Below, in pieces: positions 1-8,024 of a DNA stretch of 28,584 nucleotides; the stretch's first letter is position 1, and the number at the start of each line of letters is the position of its first letter. The position numbers and the translations under genes were made by a program. The stretch is from DSWT01 sp034433375. GTDB lineage: Bacteria > Chloroflexota > Anaerolineae > B4-G1 > SLSP01. The notes under the pieces were generated by a model that worked only from the letters and a program-made list of their open reading frames with translations, was not told where the DNA came from and searched no databases. The stretch is taken from the NCBI GenBank assembly GCA_034433375.1, contig DAOUAQ010000266.1:1-28584 (forward strand). Direction: 5' to 3'.

Positions 1-139
1 GCATAGCCCATTACCTGAGCCTGCGGTGGCGCGGTCAGAGACCGGCCACAGCAAGCTAAGTGGAATTCTCAAACAAATGTTTTCTTTTTCCCAATAATTT
101 GTCGTATACCCAGCCCGCACAACACATCGTCATTGGCGC
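1..139. other. Left-edge segment with no recognised gene
   Basis: No convincing gene is visible here. One short open frame ends in TAA near position 94 and another in TAA near 59. Either could be the tail of a gene that begins outside the window, but neither short peptide is recognisable. Positions 60-130 look like ordinary AT-richer intergenic sequence. Confidence 0.3.
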
Positions 140-188
140 GTAGTGACGACTTCAGTCGTTCCCTGTGAGCGACTGAAGTCGCCACTAC
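140..188. repeat. Long near-perfect palindrome (19-bp arms, 11-nt loop)
   Basis: Arms at 140-158 and 170-188 are reverse complements with a single mismatch around the core CGACTTCAGTCG. The loop is 159-169. It could be a dispersed palindromic (REP/MITE-like) unit or a strong hairpin ahead of the lipoprotein gene. There is no T-run after it, so a simple intrinsic terminator is unlikely. I see no second copy in the window. Confidence 0.75.
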
Positions 189-252
189 CCACCTCTGCAA
201 CTTCTGCCTACCCCATCCGTATTACTCCATATATAGTTAAAGGGAGGTTATG

Positions 253-1059
253 ATGAAGAGGACAGAACTGACGCGACTGGCAATCCTGGTGGTCACACTG
301 CTCGTTTCTCTGGGATGTGCGACCACCAGCATCAGCGTCAATACCGTTACTGTGGAAGAACTCAAAAACGAATCGCAGACCGTTGAATTAGGCGACGCCG
401 CGCAGGTTAAGGTGATCGTCAAGATGGGCGCCGGCGACCTGAAAATTGATAAAGGCGCAGACGCACTGATGCAGGCAGATTTCACATACAATGTTGCGGG
501 ATGGAAGCCAGAAGTTAGCTACGATGTTACCGACGGGACGGGACGGCTTACCATCCGGCAACCCAACGCCGAACAGATCTCAATGCGCAGCGACGCGCGC
601 TACAAATGGAAGCTCGCGTTCAACGAGGAAGTCCTGCTGGATATGCGGATTGAGCAAGGCGCGGGAACCGGCGATGTTGATCTGGGCGATCTGAATGTCA
701 CGCGGCTAGACGTACAACTGGCGGCCGGTGATTTCGCGCTCGATCTGAGCGGCAATCGCAGCCTGAAAAACCTGGAACTCGATATGGGGGCCGGGAACAT
801 CACCCTCAATCTGAACGGCAATTGGAAAGAGAACGTCAACGTTGACCTGCAGGGCGGCATCGGACAGACGACCCTGCGGCTGCCCAAAGACATCGGCGTC
901 CACGTCACCGTCAACAAGGCGCTCGGACGCATCAATGCAGGTGGATTGAGCCAACAGGGCGATGCCTACGTCAACGAAGCCTACAGCAAATCTGATGTCA
1001 CGCTAGAGATCAACATTCAGGCCGGCGTCGGTCAGATCAATCTGGAAGTTGTGGACTAA
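253..1059 (+). CDS. Toast-rack/DUF4097-like surface lipoprotein
   Basis: The product is a 268-residue predicted lipoprotein. The N terminus is basic, followed by a hydrophobic stretch ending in a lipobox (Ser-Leu-Gly-Cys, Cys22 from this start). The rest is repetitive beta-rich sequence in which short G-A-G/G-x-G turns recur about every 20-25 residues (for example MGAGDL, QGAGTGDVDLGDL, MGAGNITLNL, QAGVGQINLEV). This is the pattern of toast-rack or DUF4097-type beta-solenoid domains, which are common in bacterial envelope proteins; the exact function is unknown. Two ATGs lie in tandem at 250 and 253. I prefer 253 because the GGGAGG at 242-247 then has a 5-nt spacer. A TATAGT at 232-237 may be a -10 element, but no clear -35 accompanies it. 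The gene converges on the large membrane protein gene, with only 30 bp between their stops. Confidence 0.8.
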   Translation: MKRTELTRLAILVVTLLVSLGCATTSISVNTVTVEELKNESQTVELGDAAQVKVIVKMGAGDLKIDKGADALMQADFTYNVAGWKPEVSYDVTDGTGRLTIRQPNAEQISMRSDARYKWKLAFNEEVLLDMRIEQGAGTGDVDLGDLNVTRLDVQLAAGDFALDLSGNRSLKNLELDMGAGNITLNLNGNWKENVNVDLQGGIGQTTLRLPKDIGVHVTVNKALGRINAGGLSQQGDAYVNEAYSKSDVTLEINIQAGVGQINLEVVD

Positions 1060-1063
1060 CCCT

Positions 1064-1089
1064 GGCGAAGATGGGTGAACTCGTTCGCC
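1064..1089. terminator. Possible bidirectional terminator hairpin
   Basis: GGCGAA at 1064-1069 and TTCGCC at 1084-1089 can form a 6-bp stem with a 14-nt loop between two convergent genes. There is no strong T-tract, so this is a weak call based mainly on position. Confidence 0.3.
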
Positions 1090-4000
1090 TCAACCTTCGC
1101 AAAAGTTTTCGTTGAGCCACACCGCCAGCGCCAGCGACAAGAAGAAGACGAACGCCAGATCAATCACGAAGTACGCCGCGTCCACCATCCCATGCGCGAG
1201 GAAATCCGCCATTGAGGCCATCACACCGAGCGCCAGCGCCCGTAACATGGGGCTGGCGCTCGTGCGTAGAGGCCAGACCTTCCGCCAAAACGAGATTTGT
1301 AGCCCCACGAACGTCACCAGCCCCAAAACGCCAAGCCGCGACGCAAAATCCATCACGACGTTGTGCGGGTGCGCGAGGTTGAATTCCTCCCAGGCCGTGG
1401 GCAACACGTAGCGGGTGCGATAGGCGTAGAGGAAGTTATCCGGCCCCACGCCGAGCAAGGGATAGTCGCGGATCATCCCCCACGCGCTGTGCCACAATGA
1501 CAGCCTGAAGCCCGTCGTGCCGCCGCTCAGGTCGAACATCCCCGCAAAACGCGGCGTGCGCAGCAGCGGGATCAGCGCCACAACGCCGATCAGCAGGACA
1601 ACCACCGTCGCCCGCCGCCACTTTGGCCCGCCGAGGACGCCCAACAGCAGCAGCGCCGCCGGAATGCCCAAGATAATCGCGCCGCGCGAGAGGCTGAGCA
1701 GCAGCGCCGCCCCGACCGGCGCGCAAGCCAACGCGTACAGCCAGCGCCGCTGTGCAGTGAATAGCTCACGCCCCCACTTGCTCACCGACCCCGTCCCCGA
1801 CTTGCTCCCCGATCCCGTCCCCGGGGTCGGGTATGCCGAATCCCCGCCAAACACGGCTACCGCCAGCATCAGCGGCAACGCCCGTCCCAGGTACAAGCCG
1901 ACGTTGTTGGGCGAGCCGTAGATGCTGCGCAAGCGCTGCATCCCGCCCTCCGCCGTGATCACGTCGCCCAGGACAAAATACTGCACCAGCCCCACCACAG
2001 CAACCATCAGCGCGCTGCACACGAAGGCGTCAATGATGCGCCAACGCTCGCGTTTCTCCAGCGGCAGGACGATCAGCGCCAGGTAGAACAAGACCGGTTC
2101 GAGGATCACCAGGCGCAATTCGCGCAGCGCCTCGTGACGATGGTGCGCGCAAAGCGTTGAGAGTACCGCCACAACGACGAACGCCGCCACCCACATCAAT
2201 TGACGGCGCGGAAGACGCCGGCGTTTGCCATCCCGCCACAGCCCCACAACTTGCACAAAACTCCCGATCAGCGTGGGCAGCAACACCAGTTCCGCCAGCG
2301 AGAACGACTTGCCGAGCAATGAAAGCGGATGCATGTACAGCGGCGCGGCGAACATCGTGAGCATCAACCCCAGGCCGGGCCGCAGGAAGACGATGAGCGA
2401 GACCACCGTCCCCGCGCCGAGGGTCAGCAGCAGCCACGGCGAGAAGTAGTACATCCCCGCCGCCAGCAGCAGCGCGACCGCTTCGCCGCCATCCCCCAGA
2501 CGGCGGAAGATGCCCTGCCCCATCATCACCTGCCACGCGGCGAAGAGGTAGAGCGCGCTCAACGCTCCGGTGAGCGCCACCTGGCCGCCCTCACGCAGCC
2601 AGTTCCAGGCTTTGGCAAGCCCCTGTCCCAGGCGCCCCCATGCCACGCGCCGCCCGGCAAGGATCGTCAAAGCCAGCCCGCCGAGGCCAAGTAATGATAA
2701 CGCCACGTAGCGCCACGAGTCGCCAGACGTGTCCGGTTGGTTCGCCACGCGCCAATCGGCGAGCGCCCACTGCCCCCACCCGCGCTCCGCAATCACCTCG
2801 ACGGTGTGTCGTCCATAGGGGAGGTTTTCTGCCAGGGGAACAGTCGCTACAGCAGCCAGCGGGTCGTAGAGGACGACGTAGGCGCGCCCTTCGCGGTCGC
2901 GGGGGAGCGACGGGGCCGGCGCGCCATCCACGGTGACGAAGAGGAATGCCCGGTACGGCCCACGCCGCACCGTCAGCGCGACGCCTGTACCCTCGAAGGC
3001 CAGCGTCACCCGGTCGCCGCTCTGGCCGATGTCCGCGCCCTGCGGGCCGAGGGTCCACGTGCCCGTAAAGTCTGCCAGCGACGCGCCGGCATTGTAGCCG
3101 CCGGGCGTCGCCACACGCAGGCGGGCGTTCCATTCGCGCAACGCCGCGTAAATCGGGCGGAGTCCGCCGTCTGGCCCTGCCAACGCGAAGCCCCAATGTT
3201 CCTCGGCGTTGGGGACGCCGCCAGGGGCGCCGCTTTCCGGGCGCGGCTGGAAGCCGTTGACACACATCACGCCCATCCAGGGCCACTCGCGCTCCGCCCG
3301 CGCCAGCGCCGCGACAGTGTAGTTCGCCTGGGTCGTCTCGTCCACGCTGCCCCAGATGGAAGCGGGGCCAGGCCACTCGGCGGGTTTGCTGTTCCAACCA
3401 AAATGGCTGATCCACACGGCTTTGCCTGCGTCGCCGTGCGCCGCCAGCGCCTCGCGGATTAGAATCGCCCGCGAGAAGGTGAACGCATCGCGCCCCACGG
3501 TGCGCTCCTCCGGGCTGGCGGAGAAGCCGTAGGGCTGCGCGGCAACCACGTCGAAATAGGGCTGTGCGCCCGCAACGTAGAGCATATCCAGGAAGACGTC
3601 CTCGACGTAGTTGCGCTCGCCCGTTTCGACGGTGGGAGCGAGGCTGCCGAGGACGATGCGCGCGTCAGCGTCGGCGGCGCGGATGGCGTCTGCCGCACCC
3701 GCGAGCAGTGCGGTGTAGGCGTAAGCGTCGGCGTAGCCGCCCCAGGCGTCGCCGAGGTTAGGGTTGTGCCAGATTTGATAGTACGTGAGCACATCGCCGT
3801 AACGGGCGGCGAACGCGGCGGCAAAGCGGGCGAAAGCCGCCGGATCGGGCGGCATCCCGGCCCAGGCGGGCGCGGTATCGAGCACGGCGATCAAACGCAG
3901 ATCGCGCGCCCCGGCCTCTTCCACCAGCGCATCCCACGCCTCCCAGTGGAAATCGCCCGGCACGGGTTCGATGGCGGCCCAGGCAAACCGCTGGCGCACC

Positions 4001-4242
4001 CAGGCGAAGCCGCCGTCGGCAATGGTGTCCAGCGCCCAGGTCAGGCGGTCGGCGTCGTACTGTTCCAGCGCGGCGTTGACGCATCCACGCGGCAGGTCCG
4101 TATCCGCCAACGGCGTGGGGAAGCCGGTTTCCCATCCGCGGGTCAGCAATTGCCGCCGCGCGCGCAATTGCACAGCGCCCAACACCGCGACAACGATCAG
4201 GATTATCCCCAACACAAAAAGCAATATCGGTTTCGGCCTCAT
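1090..4242 (-). CDS. Glycosidase-like (dead) domain fused to Wzy/O-antigen-ligase-type membrane protein
   Basis: Numbering here is from the upstream ATG at 4251 (1053 residues). A membrane anchor at about 8-28 is followed by a GH39/GH5-like TIM-barrel region (about 55-380), a beta-rich carbohydrate-binding-like segment (about 390-505) and a polytopic C-terminal half (about 512-1045). The C-terminal half has the S-R-G-A-I and H-P-H-N-x-x-x-D-x-x-x-x-x-G features of Wzy/O-antigen-ligase proteins. The barrel keeps the family framework but both catalytic glutamates are gone: the usual W-N-E-P is W-H-N-P (161-164) and the usual T-E-F-G-W is S-H-F-G-W (282-286). It therefore probably binds rather than cuts glycans. 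The polymerase half probably acts on lipid-linked or surface polysaccharide. I chose the ATG at 4242 because the promoter -10 overlaps the ATG at 4251. A 24-bp duplication near residue 817 adds a Gly/Ser-rich linker. Confidence 0.82.
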   Translation of the reverse strand: MRPKPILLFVLGIILIVVAVLGAVQLRARRQLLTRGWETGFPTPLADTDLPRGCVNAALEQYDADRLTWALDTIADGGFAWVRQRFAWAAIEPVPGDFHWEAWDALVEEAGARDLRLIAVLDTAPAWAGMPPDPAAFARFAAAFAARYGDVLTYYQIWHNPNLGDAWGGYADAYAYTALLAGAADAIRAADADARIVLGSLAPTVETGERNYVEDVFLDMLYVAGAQPYFDVVAAQPYGFSASPEERTVGRDAFTFSRAILIREALAAHGDAGKAVWISHFGWNSKPAEWPGPASIWGSVDETTQANYTVAALARAEREWPWMGVMCVNGFQPRPESGAPGGVPNAEEHWGFALAGPDGGLRPIYAALREWNARLRVATPGGYNAGASLADFTGTWTLGPQGADIGQSGDRVTLAFEGTGVALTVRRGPYRAFLFVTVDGAPAPSLPRDREGRAYVVLYDPLAAVATVPLAENLPYGRHTVEVIAERGWGQWALADWRVANQPDTSGDSWRYVALSLLGLGGLALTILAGRRVAWGRLGQGLAKAWNWLREGGQVALTGALSALYLFAAWQVMMGQGIFRRLGDGGEAVALLLAAGMYYFSPWLLLTLGAGTVVSLIVFLRPGLGLMLTMFAAPLYMHPLSLLGKSFSLAELVLLPTLIGSFVQVVGLWRDGKRRRLPRRQLMWVAAFVVVAVLSTLCAHHRHEALRELRLVILEPVLFYLALIVLPLEKRERWRIIDAFVCSALMVAVVGLVQYFVLGDVITAEGGMQRLRSIYGSPNNVGLYLGRALPLMLAVAVFGGDSAYPTPGTGSGSKSGTGSVSKWGRELFTAQRRWLYALACAPVGAALLLSLSRGAIILGIPAALLLLGVLGGPKWRRATVVVLLIGVVALIPLLRTPRFAGMFDLSGGTTGFRLSLWHSAWGMIRDYPLLGVGPDNFLYAYRTRYVLPTAWEEFNLAHPHNVVMDFASRLGVLGLVTFVGLQISFWRKVWPLRTSASPMLRALALGVMASMADFLAHGMVDAAYFVIDLAFVFFLSLALAVWLNENFCEG
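1776..1823. repeat. 24-bp in-frame tandem duplication in the Wzy-like gene
   Basis: Two adjacent 24-bp units (1776-1799 and 1800-1823) differ at only two positions. On the minus strand they encode a Gly/Ser/Lys/Thr-rich eight-residue repeat inside a loop of the membrane domain. The length is a multiple of three, so the frame is kept. Confidence 0.8.
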
Positions 4243-4249
4243 AGAGTGC

Positions 4250-4277
4250 ATTATAGTCCAGGGATGCCAGACGACAA
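4250..4277 (-). promoter_or_regulatory. Promoter of the glycosidase-like/Wzy gene, likely leaderless
   Basis: On the minus strand the -35 is TTGTCG (4277-4272), the spacer is 16 bp and the -10 is TATAAT (4255-4250). Transcription should begin near 4243, next to the ATG at 4242. The upstream ATG at 4251 overlaps the -10 and would not be in the transcript. Confidence 0.7.
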
Positions 4278-4308
4278 AACACTTTTACAATATCACTGTC
4301 TTTTTTAA

Positions 4309-4336
4309 TTGTCTCGTTGCAGGTTAATGCTATACT
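4309..4336 (+). promoter_or_regulatory. Promoter of the EACC1/caspase operon
   Basis: The -35 is TTGTCT (4309-4314), the spacer is 16 bp and the -10 is TATACT (4331-4336). The expected start near 4343 places the AAGGAGG Shine-Dalgarno (4343-4349) at the very 5' end of the message. It is divergent from the promoter at 4250-4277, with about 31 bp between the two -35 boxes. Confidence 0.7.
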
Positions 4337-4356
4337 GAAGACAAGGAGGCACAACG

Positions 4357-5010
4357 ATGAGATCTCCAGAAATCAACCTGCACATCACGATCACCGACGC
4401 AGAAGCAGATGGCGAGCAACTCGAAATGGCGACGCGCTACTTGATAACCGAGCTGCGCGATATGGGCGTGGAATCCATCAGCCGCACGACGGCCCCCTCT
4501 CCCGAGAGTACAATGGGCGGCGCATCGTTCGCCCCAGGCGCAATGGATGTAACGATCCTCCCTGGCTTCGTCAACAGGCTGTACGACACGCTTATTGAGT
4601 GGATAAACAGGAAGCGGCAACGCACGGTCAAAATTGAGACTCCGACCGGGTTCAAAATCGAGTTTACACCGGACAAGGCCCTTTCCCCCACCGAAATGTT
4701 GGCTTTTATTCAGGCGTTACAATCCGGCGAACAAACTGTTCCGGCTCCAGCAACAGTCCCTGATACGATGTTCCCCTATCGCATTTCACTACGCGAATTA
4801 CTTGTGGCGCATTTCAACGCGGGCGAACTCCAAACATTATGCTTTCATCTTACAATTCCGTATGAAGAGTTATGCGGCGAGAACTTGAATGAAAAAATGA
4901 TCGCTCTGATTGAATACGCTGAACGCCACAAGCGTATGGATGATCTCCTGCGTGTCGGAGCGCGGTTGCGTCCAGAGGTTCAATGGCCGCGCGTTGGGGC
5001 AATACGTTGA
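4357..5010 (+). CDS. Conflict-system adaptor: EACC1-like domain plus EAD7-like death-fold domain
   Basis: The product is 217 residues. Residues 1-120 resemble the effector-associated constant component EACC1: beta-strand, the helix ATRYLITELRDMG, a Gly/Ala-rich loop, a helix around 70-85 ending in W-I-N-R-K, then two strands of the V-K-I-E-T-x-x-G-F-K-I-E-F type. After a Pro/Ala linker (about 123-140), residues 141-205 match the EAD7-like pattern (L-R-E-L-L, F-N-A-G-E-L-Q-T-L-C-F, I-P-Y-E-E-L, then a helix with K-M-I-A-L-I-E-Y), an all-helical domain thought to work by homotypic recruitment of effectors. No catalytic residues are visible. AAGGAGG lies 7 nt before the ATG. The caspase-like gene starts 29 bp downstream, so the two probably form one operon, with this protein as the sensing or recruiting partner. 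The domain assignments rest on recognition by eye. Confidence 0.72.
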   Translation: MRSPEINLHITITDAEADGEQLEMATRYLITELRDMGVESISRTTAPSPESTMGGASFAPGAMDVTILPGFVNRLYDTLIEWINRKRQRTVKIETPTGFKIEFTPDKALSPTEMLAFIQALQSGEQTVPAPATVPDTMFPYRISLRELLVAHFNAGELQTLCFHLTIPYEELCGENLNEKMIALIEYAERHKRMDDLLRVGARLRPEVQWPRVGAIR

Positions 5011-5039
5011 GCGGATACTAAAAGAGGAGAAACACGCGG

Positions 5040-7925
5040 ATGCCGGAGCGATTTGCGCTAATTATCGCCAACAGTCAGTTCAGCGACCCGAAGCTGGCTC
5101 GTCTGGTCGCGCCGAACAAGGACGCCGAGATGCTAAAGCGTGTCCTGGAAGATCCCAAAATTGGCCGCTTCCACGTGACGCTGCTTGTTGACGCGCCCTA
5201 TACCGAGATCCGCCGAGAGATCGCGCGCTTGTACGAGGGGAAGACACGCAGCGATTTGCTGCTCCTCTACTATTCCGGGCATGGGATTAAAGACGATGCC
5301 GGAGATTTGTACCTGACAACAAAGGAAACCCAAACCGATCTCATCAGCGCTTTATCCATCGAAGCCGACTTTGTGCGGGCGCGTCTGGAAAAGAGTAACT
5401 CGCAGCGCAAAGTCATCATCCTGGATTGCTGTCACAGTGGGGCCTTTATGCGGGGCAGCAAAGGAAAACCCGTTATCGGCGACAATGTAGATACACAGGC
5501 AGCCTTCGCCGGCAGCGGCTACGGCTGGGGAATTCTGACCGCCAGCAACGCGATTGAATATGCCTGGGAGGACAATACCCTGCCGGTCGAAGTACGGGCC
5601 TCGGTGTTTACACGTTTCCTGGTCGAAGGACTGCAAAGCGGCGCAGCCGATCTCAACCACGATGGCGAAGTATCGCTCCAGGAATTGTACAACTACATCC
5701 ACGAGCAGGTGCGTACCAGTGCCGGCGCAAAACAGACCCCGCTGATGTGGCAGAAAGCGGAAGGACAGATTATCATCGCACAGAATCCACATCCGGTTGT
5801 CGAGGCTGCTATCGCGCTGCCCCAGGAATTGCAGCAAGCTATTGACAACCCGCTGGCGGGAGTGCGGGCGGGCGCGGTGATTGAATTACAAAGGCTCTTA
5901 CAAAGCCCCAACACGTCATTGACGGATTTGGCCCGCGCTGCTCTAACCCACTTGACCAACGATGATAGCCGCAGTGTCTCGCAAGCGGCGACTGCCGCGT
6001 TGGGTTCCGGCGCGTCTGCACCTGTGACGGTACCGGCGCCGGAGCGTCACCCGAGCCTGGGCGGTGACTTACGACCATCCCACACAACCATTGACGTAGG
6101 ACAGGAAGCCACCTGGACCTTTACCCTCCGCAACGACGGGGACACGGACCTGTATGCCATCAACGTGCGGCATGGGACAACACTGCTCCTCAAGCCGTTT
6201 GACCTGAAGGTGAGTGAAACAAAGCAGGTCACCTTTACAACGAGCTATCCAACATCAGGAAGAAAGACGGAAGAGGTGGTCGCTGCAACAACCAGCGGTG
6301 GGATCAGCGTCGAGCACACTGCTACTGCGCGTGTAAGCGTGCAACAGCCGAAACCGGCGCTGCACCCAGGCTTGAAGCTGGCGCTGTCCGCCGATGCGCA
6401 GGTGGTCAACACCGGTGAGGAAGTGCGTTGGAGCATCATATTGCGCAACAGCGGCGACGCTGACCTGCGGCAAGTGATGATTCACTTTGCCGATCAACAA
6501 AAGGGTGAGCCTTTCGATCTTTTGCAGGGAAGGGAAAGGCGTTTCACGTTTGGGCGAACCTACAACACCGCCGGTGAGAAGAGTGAACGGGTCGTCGCAA
6601 CCGGCATCGCCAGCGACGGCAGCAGCGCGCGCGACGAAGTGCAGGCTACTATCACAGCGCAACAAGCCAAACAACCTCAAGCCACGCCGCAGGAGACACT
6701 GCGTGAGCCGCTCAAAGCATTGGCCAAAGCGCTCGACGAAGAACAGACCATCCAGTGCCCCATCTGTGACACCGAACTGAAAACGCGAAATCTTGTGCGG
6801 CACTTCGATAAAGTTCACGCTGAGGACACCTCTATGAATACAGCCGCCATGCGGAAAAAAATTGAGGCAGCTACCTCGAAAGCCACCACAAGCTCTGAGT
6901 CCGCGGGAGGACTTCCAGGACAATTATTCAGATCCGATGCCCCCAGACAATATACAGCGCAGTCCACAACGCCGGCGGATAAATCATCACGCGCATACTT
7001 CAAAATGTTGATGGATAGCCAACGTCCCGACACACAGCTCCAATGTCCTATCTGCAATGCGACCCTTTTGGCCAAGAACCTGCTCTGGCACTTTGACCGG
7101 CGACACGCTGAAAATGCCTCGGAGCCAACCCAGATACCTGTCGCAAGCGATCTACCCGCAAAAACATCGGGGCCGGCAATCCAGGAATACAACATCACGA
7201 GACCCATCGTCCTAAAACTTATGCGTGTGCCCGCCGGCGAGTTCCTGATGGGCAGTGATCCAGCGAAAGACAAAGCTGCCCAATCCTCCGAGCAGCCCCG
7301 GCATCGCGTCAATCTGACAGAATATTACATCAGTGCATATCCCGTCACCAATACGCAGTACGAAGTCTTCGTCAAAGCCACAGGGTACGCGGCGCCGCAA
7401 CATTGGAAACGAACGTTTCTCAAGCCGAAGATTCCATCTGGCGTCGAAAATCAGGCCATCACTTACGTTTCCTGGTATGACGCTGTTGCCTTCTGCCAGT
7501 GGTTGAGCAAAGAAACCGGTCAGACTTTCCGCCTGCCCACCGAAGCGGAATGGGAAAAAGCTGCCAGGGGTACAGATGGACGTATTGCTTTCCAACGCCC
7601 TCAGAAGACCTGGGCGATAGCAAGTCTGACAACCCATGAACTGATATCCGACAGTCCTTACGGTTGTATGAACATGATGGATGGCATTATGGAATGGACC
7701 AGCAGCCTCTATTGGACGTACCCATACAACGCCAGTGATGGGCGGGAGAACCAGCAGGTTACTGGCGCGCGAGTTATACGTGGCAGCAAAGTATTGACCT
7801 CTTTCACTTCATTTACCAGCGACAAAGCGCCGCGATATGCAGAACGAGAAGGATACGAACCAGCAGCAAAGGTCTTCCCTTTGGGATTCCGCGTCGCGAT
7901 GGTACCCGCACTGAGGCGCAAGTGA
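5040..7925 (+). CDS. Multidomain caspase-like (C14) effector with two zinc fingers and an FGE/lectin-like domain
   Basis: The product is 961 residues. Residues 1-250 form a caspase/metacaspase-like peptidase: F-A-L-I-I-A-N start, Y-Y-S-G-H-G with catalytic His81, and D-C-C-H-S-G with likely catalytic Cys131. An EF-hand-like loop, D-L-N-H-D-G-E-V-S-L-Q-E (204-215), may bind calcium. A helical, possibly HEAT-like, stretch follows (258-322), then two CARDB/Ig-like domains (about 338-435 and 440-540). Two C2H2 fingers come next (C573, C576, H588, H593 and C669, C672, H684, H689). The C-terminal domain is of the FGE-sulfatase type (about 725-955: V-P-A-G-E-F-L-M-G-S, R-L-P-T-E-A-E-W-E, E-W-T). It lacks cysteines in the last 80 residues, so it is probably a binding domain rather than a formylglycine oxidase. 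AGAGGAGA (5023-5030) precedes the ATG. No signal peptide is seen, so action in the cytoplasm is likely. The probable role is a self-killing or substrate-cleaving defence effector controlled by the upstream adaptor. Confidence 0.85.
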   Translation: MPERFALIIANSQFSDPKLARLVAPNKDAEMLKRVLEDPKIGRFHVTLLVDAPYTEIRREIARLYEGKTRSDLLLLYYSGHGIKDDAGDLYLTTKETQTDLISALSIEADFVRARLEKSNSQRKVIILDCCHSGAFMRGSKGKPVIGDNVDTQAAFAGSGYGWGILTASNAIEYAWEDNTLPVEVRASVFTRFLVEGLQSGAADLNHDGEVSLQELYNYIHEQVRTSAGAKQTPLMWQKAEGQIIIAQNPHPVVEAAIALPQELQQAIDNPLAGVRAGAVIELQRLLQSPNTSLTDLARAALTHLTNDDSRSVSQAATAALGSGASAPVTVPAPERHPSLGGDLRPSHTTIDVGQEATWTFTLRNDGDTDLYAINVRHGTTLLLKPFDLKVSETKQVTFTTSYPTSGRKTEEVVAATTSGGISVEHTATARVSVQQPKPALHPGLKLALSADAQVVNTGEEVRWSIILRNSGDADLRQVMIHFADQQKGEPFDLLQGRERRFTFGRTYNTAGEKSERVVATGIASDGSSARDEVQATITAQQAKQPQATPQETLREPLKALAKALDEEQTIQCPICDTELKTRNLVRHFDKVHAEDTSMNTAAMRKKIEAATSKATTSSESAGGLPGQLFRSDAPRQYTAQSTTPADKSSRAYFKMLMDSQRPDTQLQCPICNATLLAKNLLWHFDRRHAENASEPTQIPVASDLPAKTSGPAIQEYNITRPIVLKLMRVPAGEFLMGSDPAKDKAAQSSEQPRHRVNLTEYYISAYPVTNTQYEVFVKATGYAAPQHWKRTFLKPKIPSGVENQAITYVSWYDAVAFCQWLSKETGQTFRLPTEAEWEKAARGTDGRIAFQRPQKTWAIASLTTHELISDSPYGCMNMMDGIMEWTSSLYWTYPYNASDGRENQQVTGARVIRGSKVLTSFTSFTSDKAPRYAEREGYEPAAKVFPLGFRVAMVPALRRK

Positions 7926-7988
7926 GGAATGGACTTCTCGTCACCGGCAACGGCGGTTATCTCTCATTTCCACTTTCTAACTTTTAGT

Positions 7989-8016
7989 TTGCTCCCTTTC
8001 GTTTTGCGTCTATAAT
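7989..8016 (+). promoter_or_regulatory. Promoter of fhaA-fhaB, likely near-leaderless
   Basis: The -35 is TTGCTC (7989-7994), the spacer is 16 bp and the -10 is a perfect TATAAT (8011-8016). The start codon is at 8025, only 8 nt beyond the -10, leaving no room for a Shine-Dalgarno. Translation should begin at or within about 3 nt of the 5' end. Confidence 0.75.
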
Positions 8017-8024
8017 CTCTATGT

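Noticed and set aside
4243..4251. ATG at 4251 as the start of the glycosidase-like/Wzy gene
   Set aside because: It overlaps the -10 TATAAT, so it would not be in the transcript.
7760..7900. Confirmed diversity-generating retroelement
   Set aside because: I see no template repeat, no reverse transcriptase and no A-linked variation within the window, so it is kept only as a question.
7200..7925. Functional sulfatase-modifying formylglycine enzyme
   Set aside because: No cysteine pair is in the expected C-terminal region, and there is no sulfatase gene nearby.
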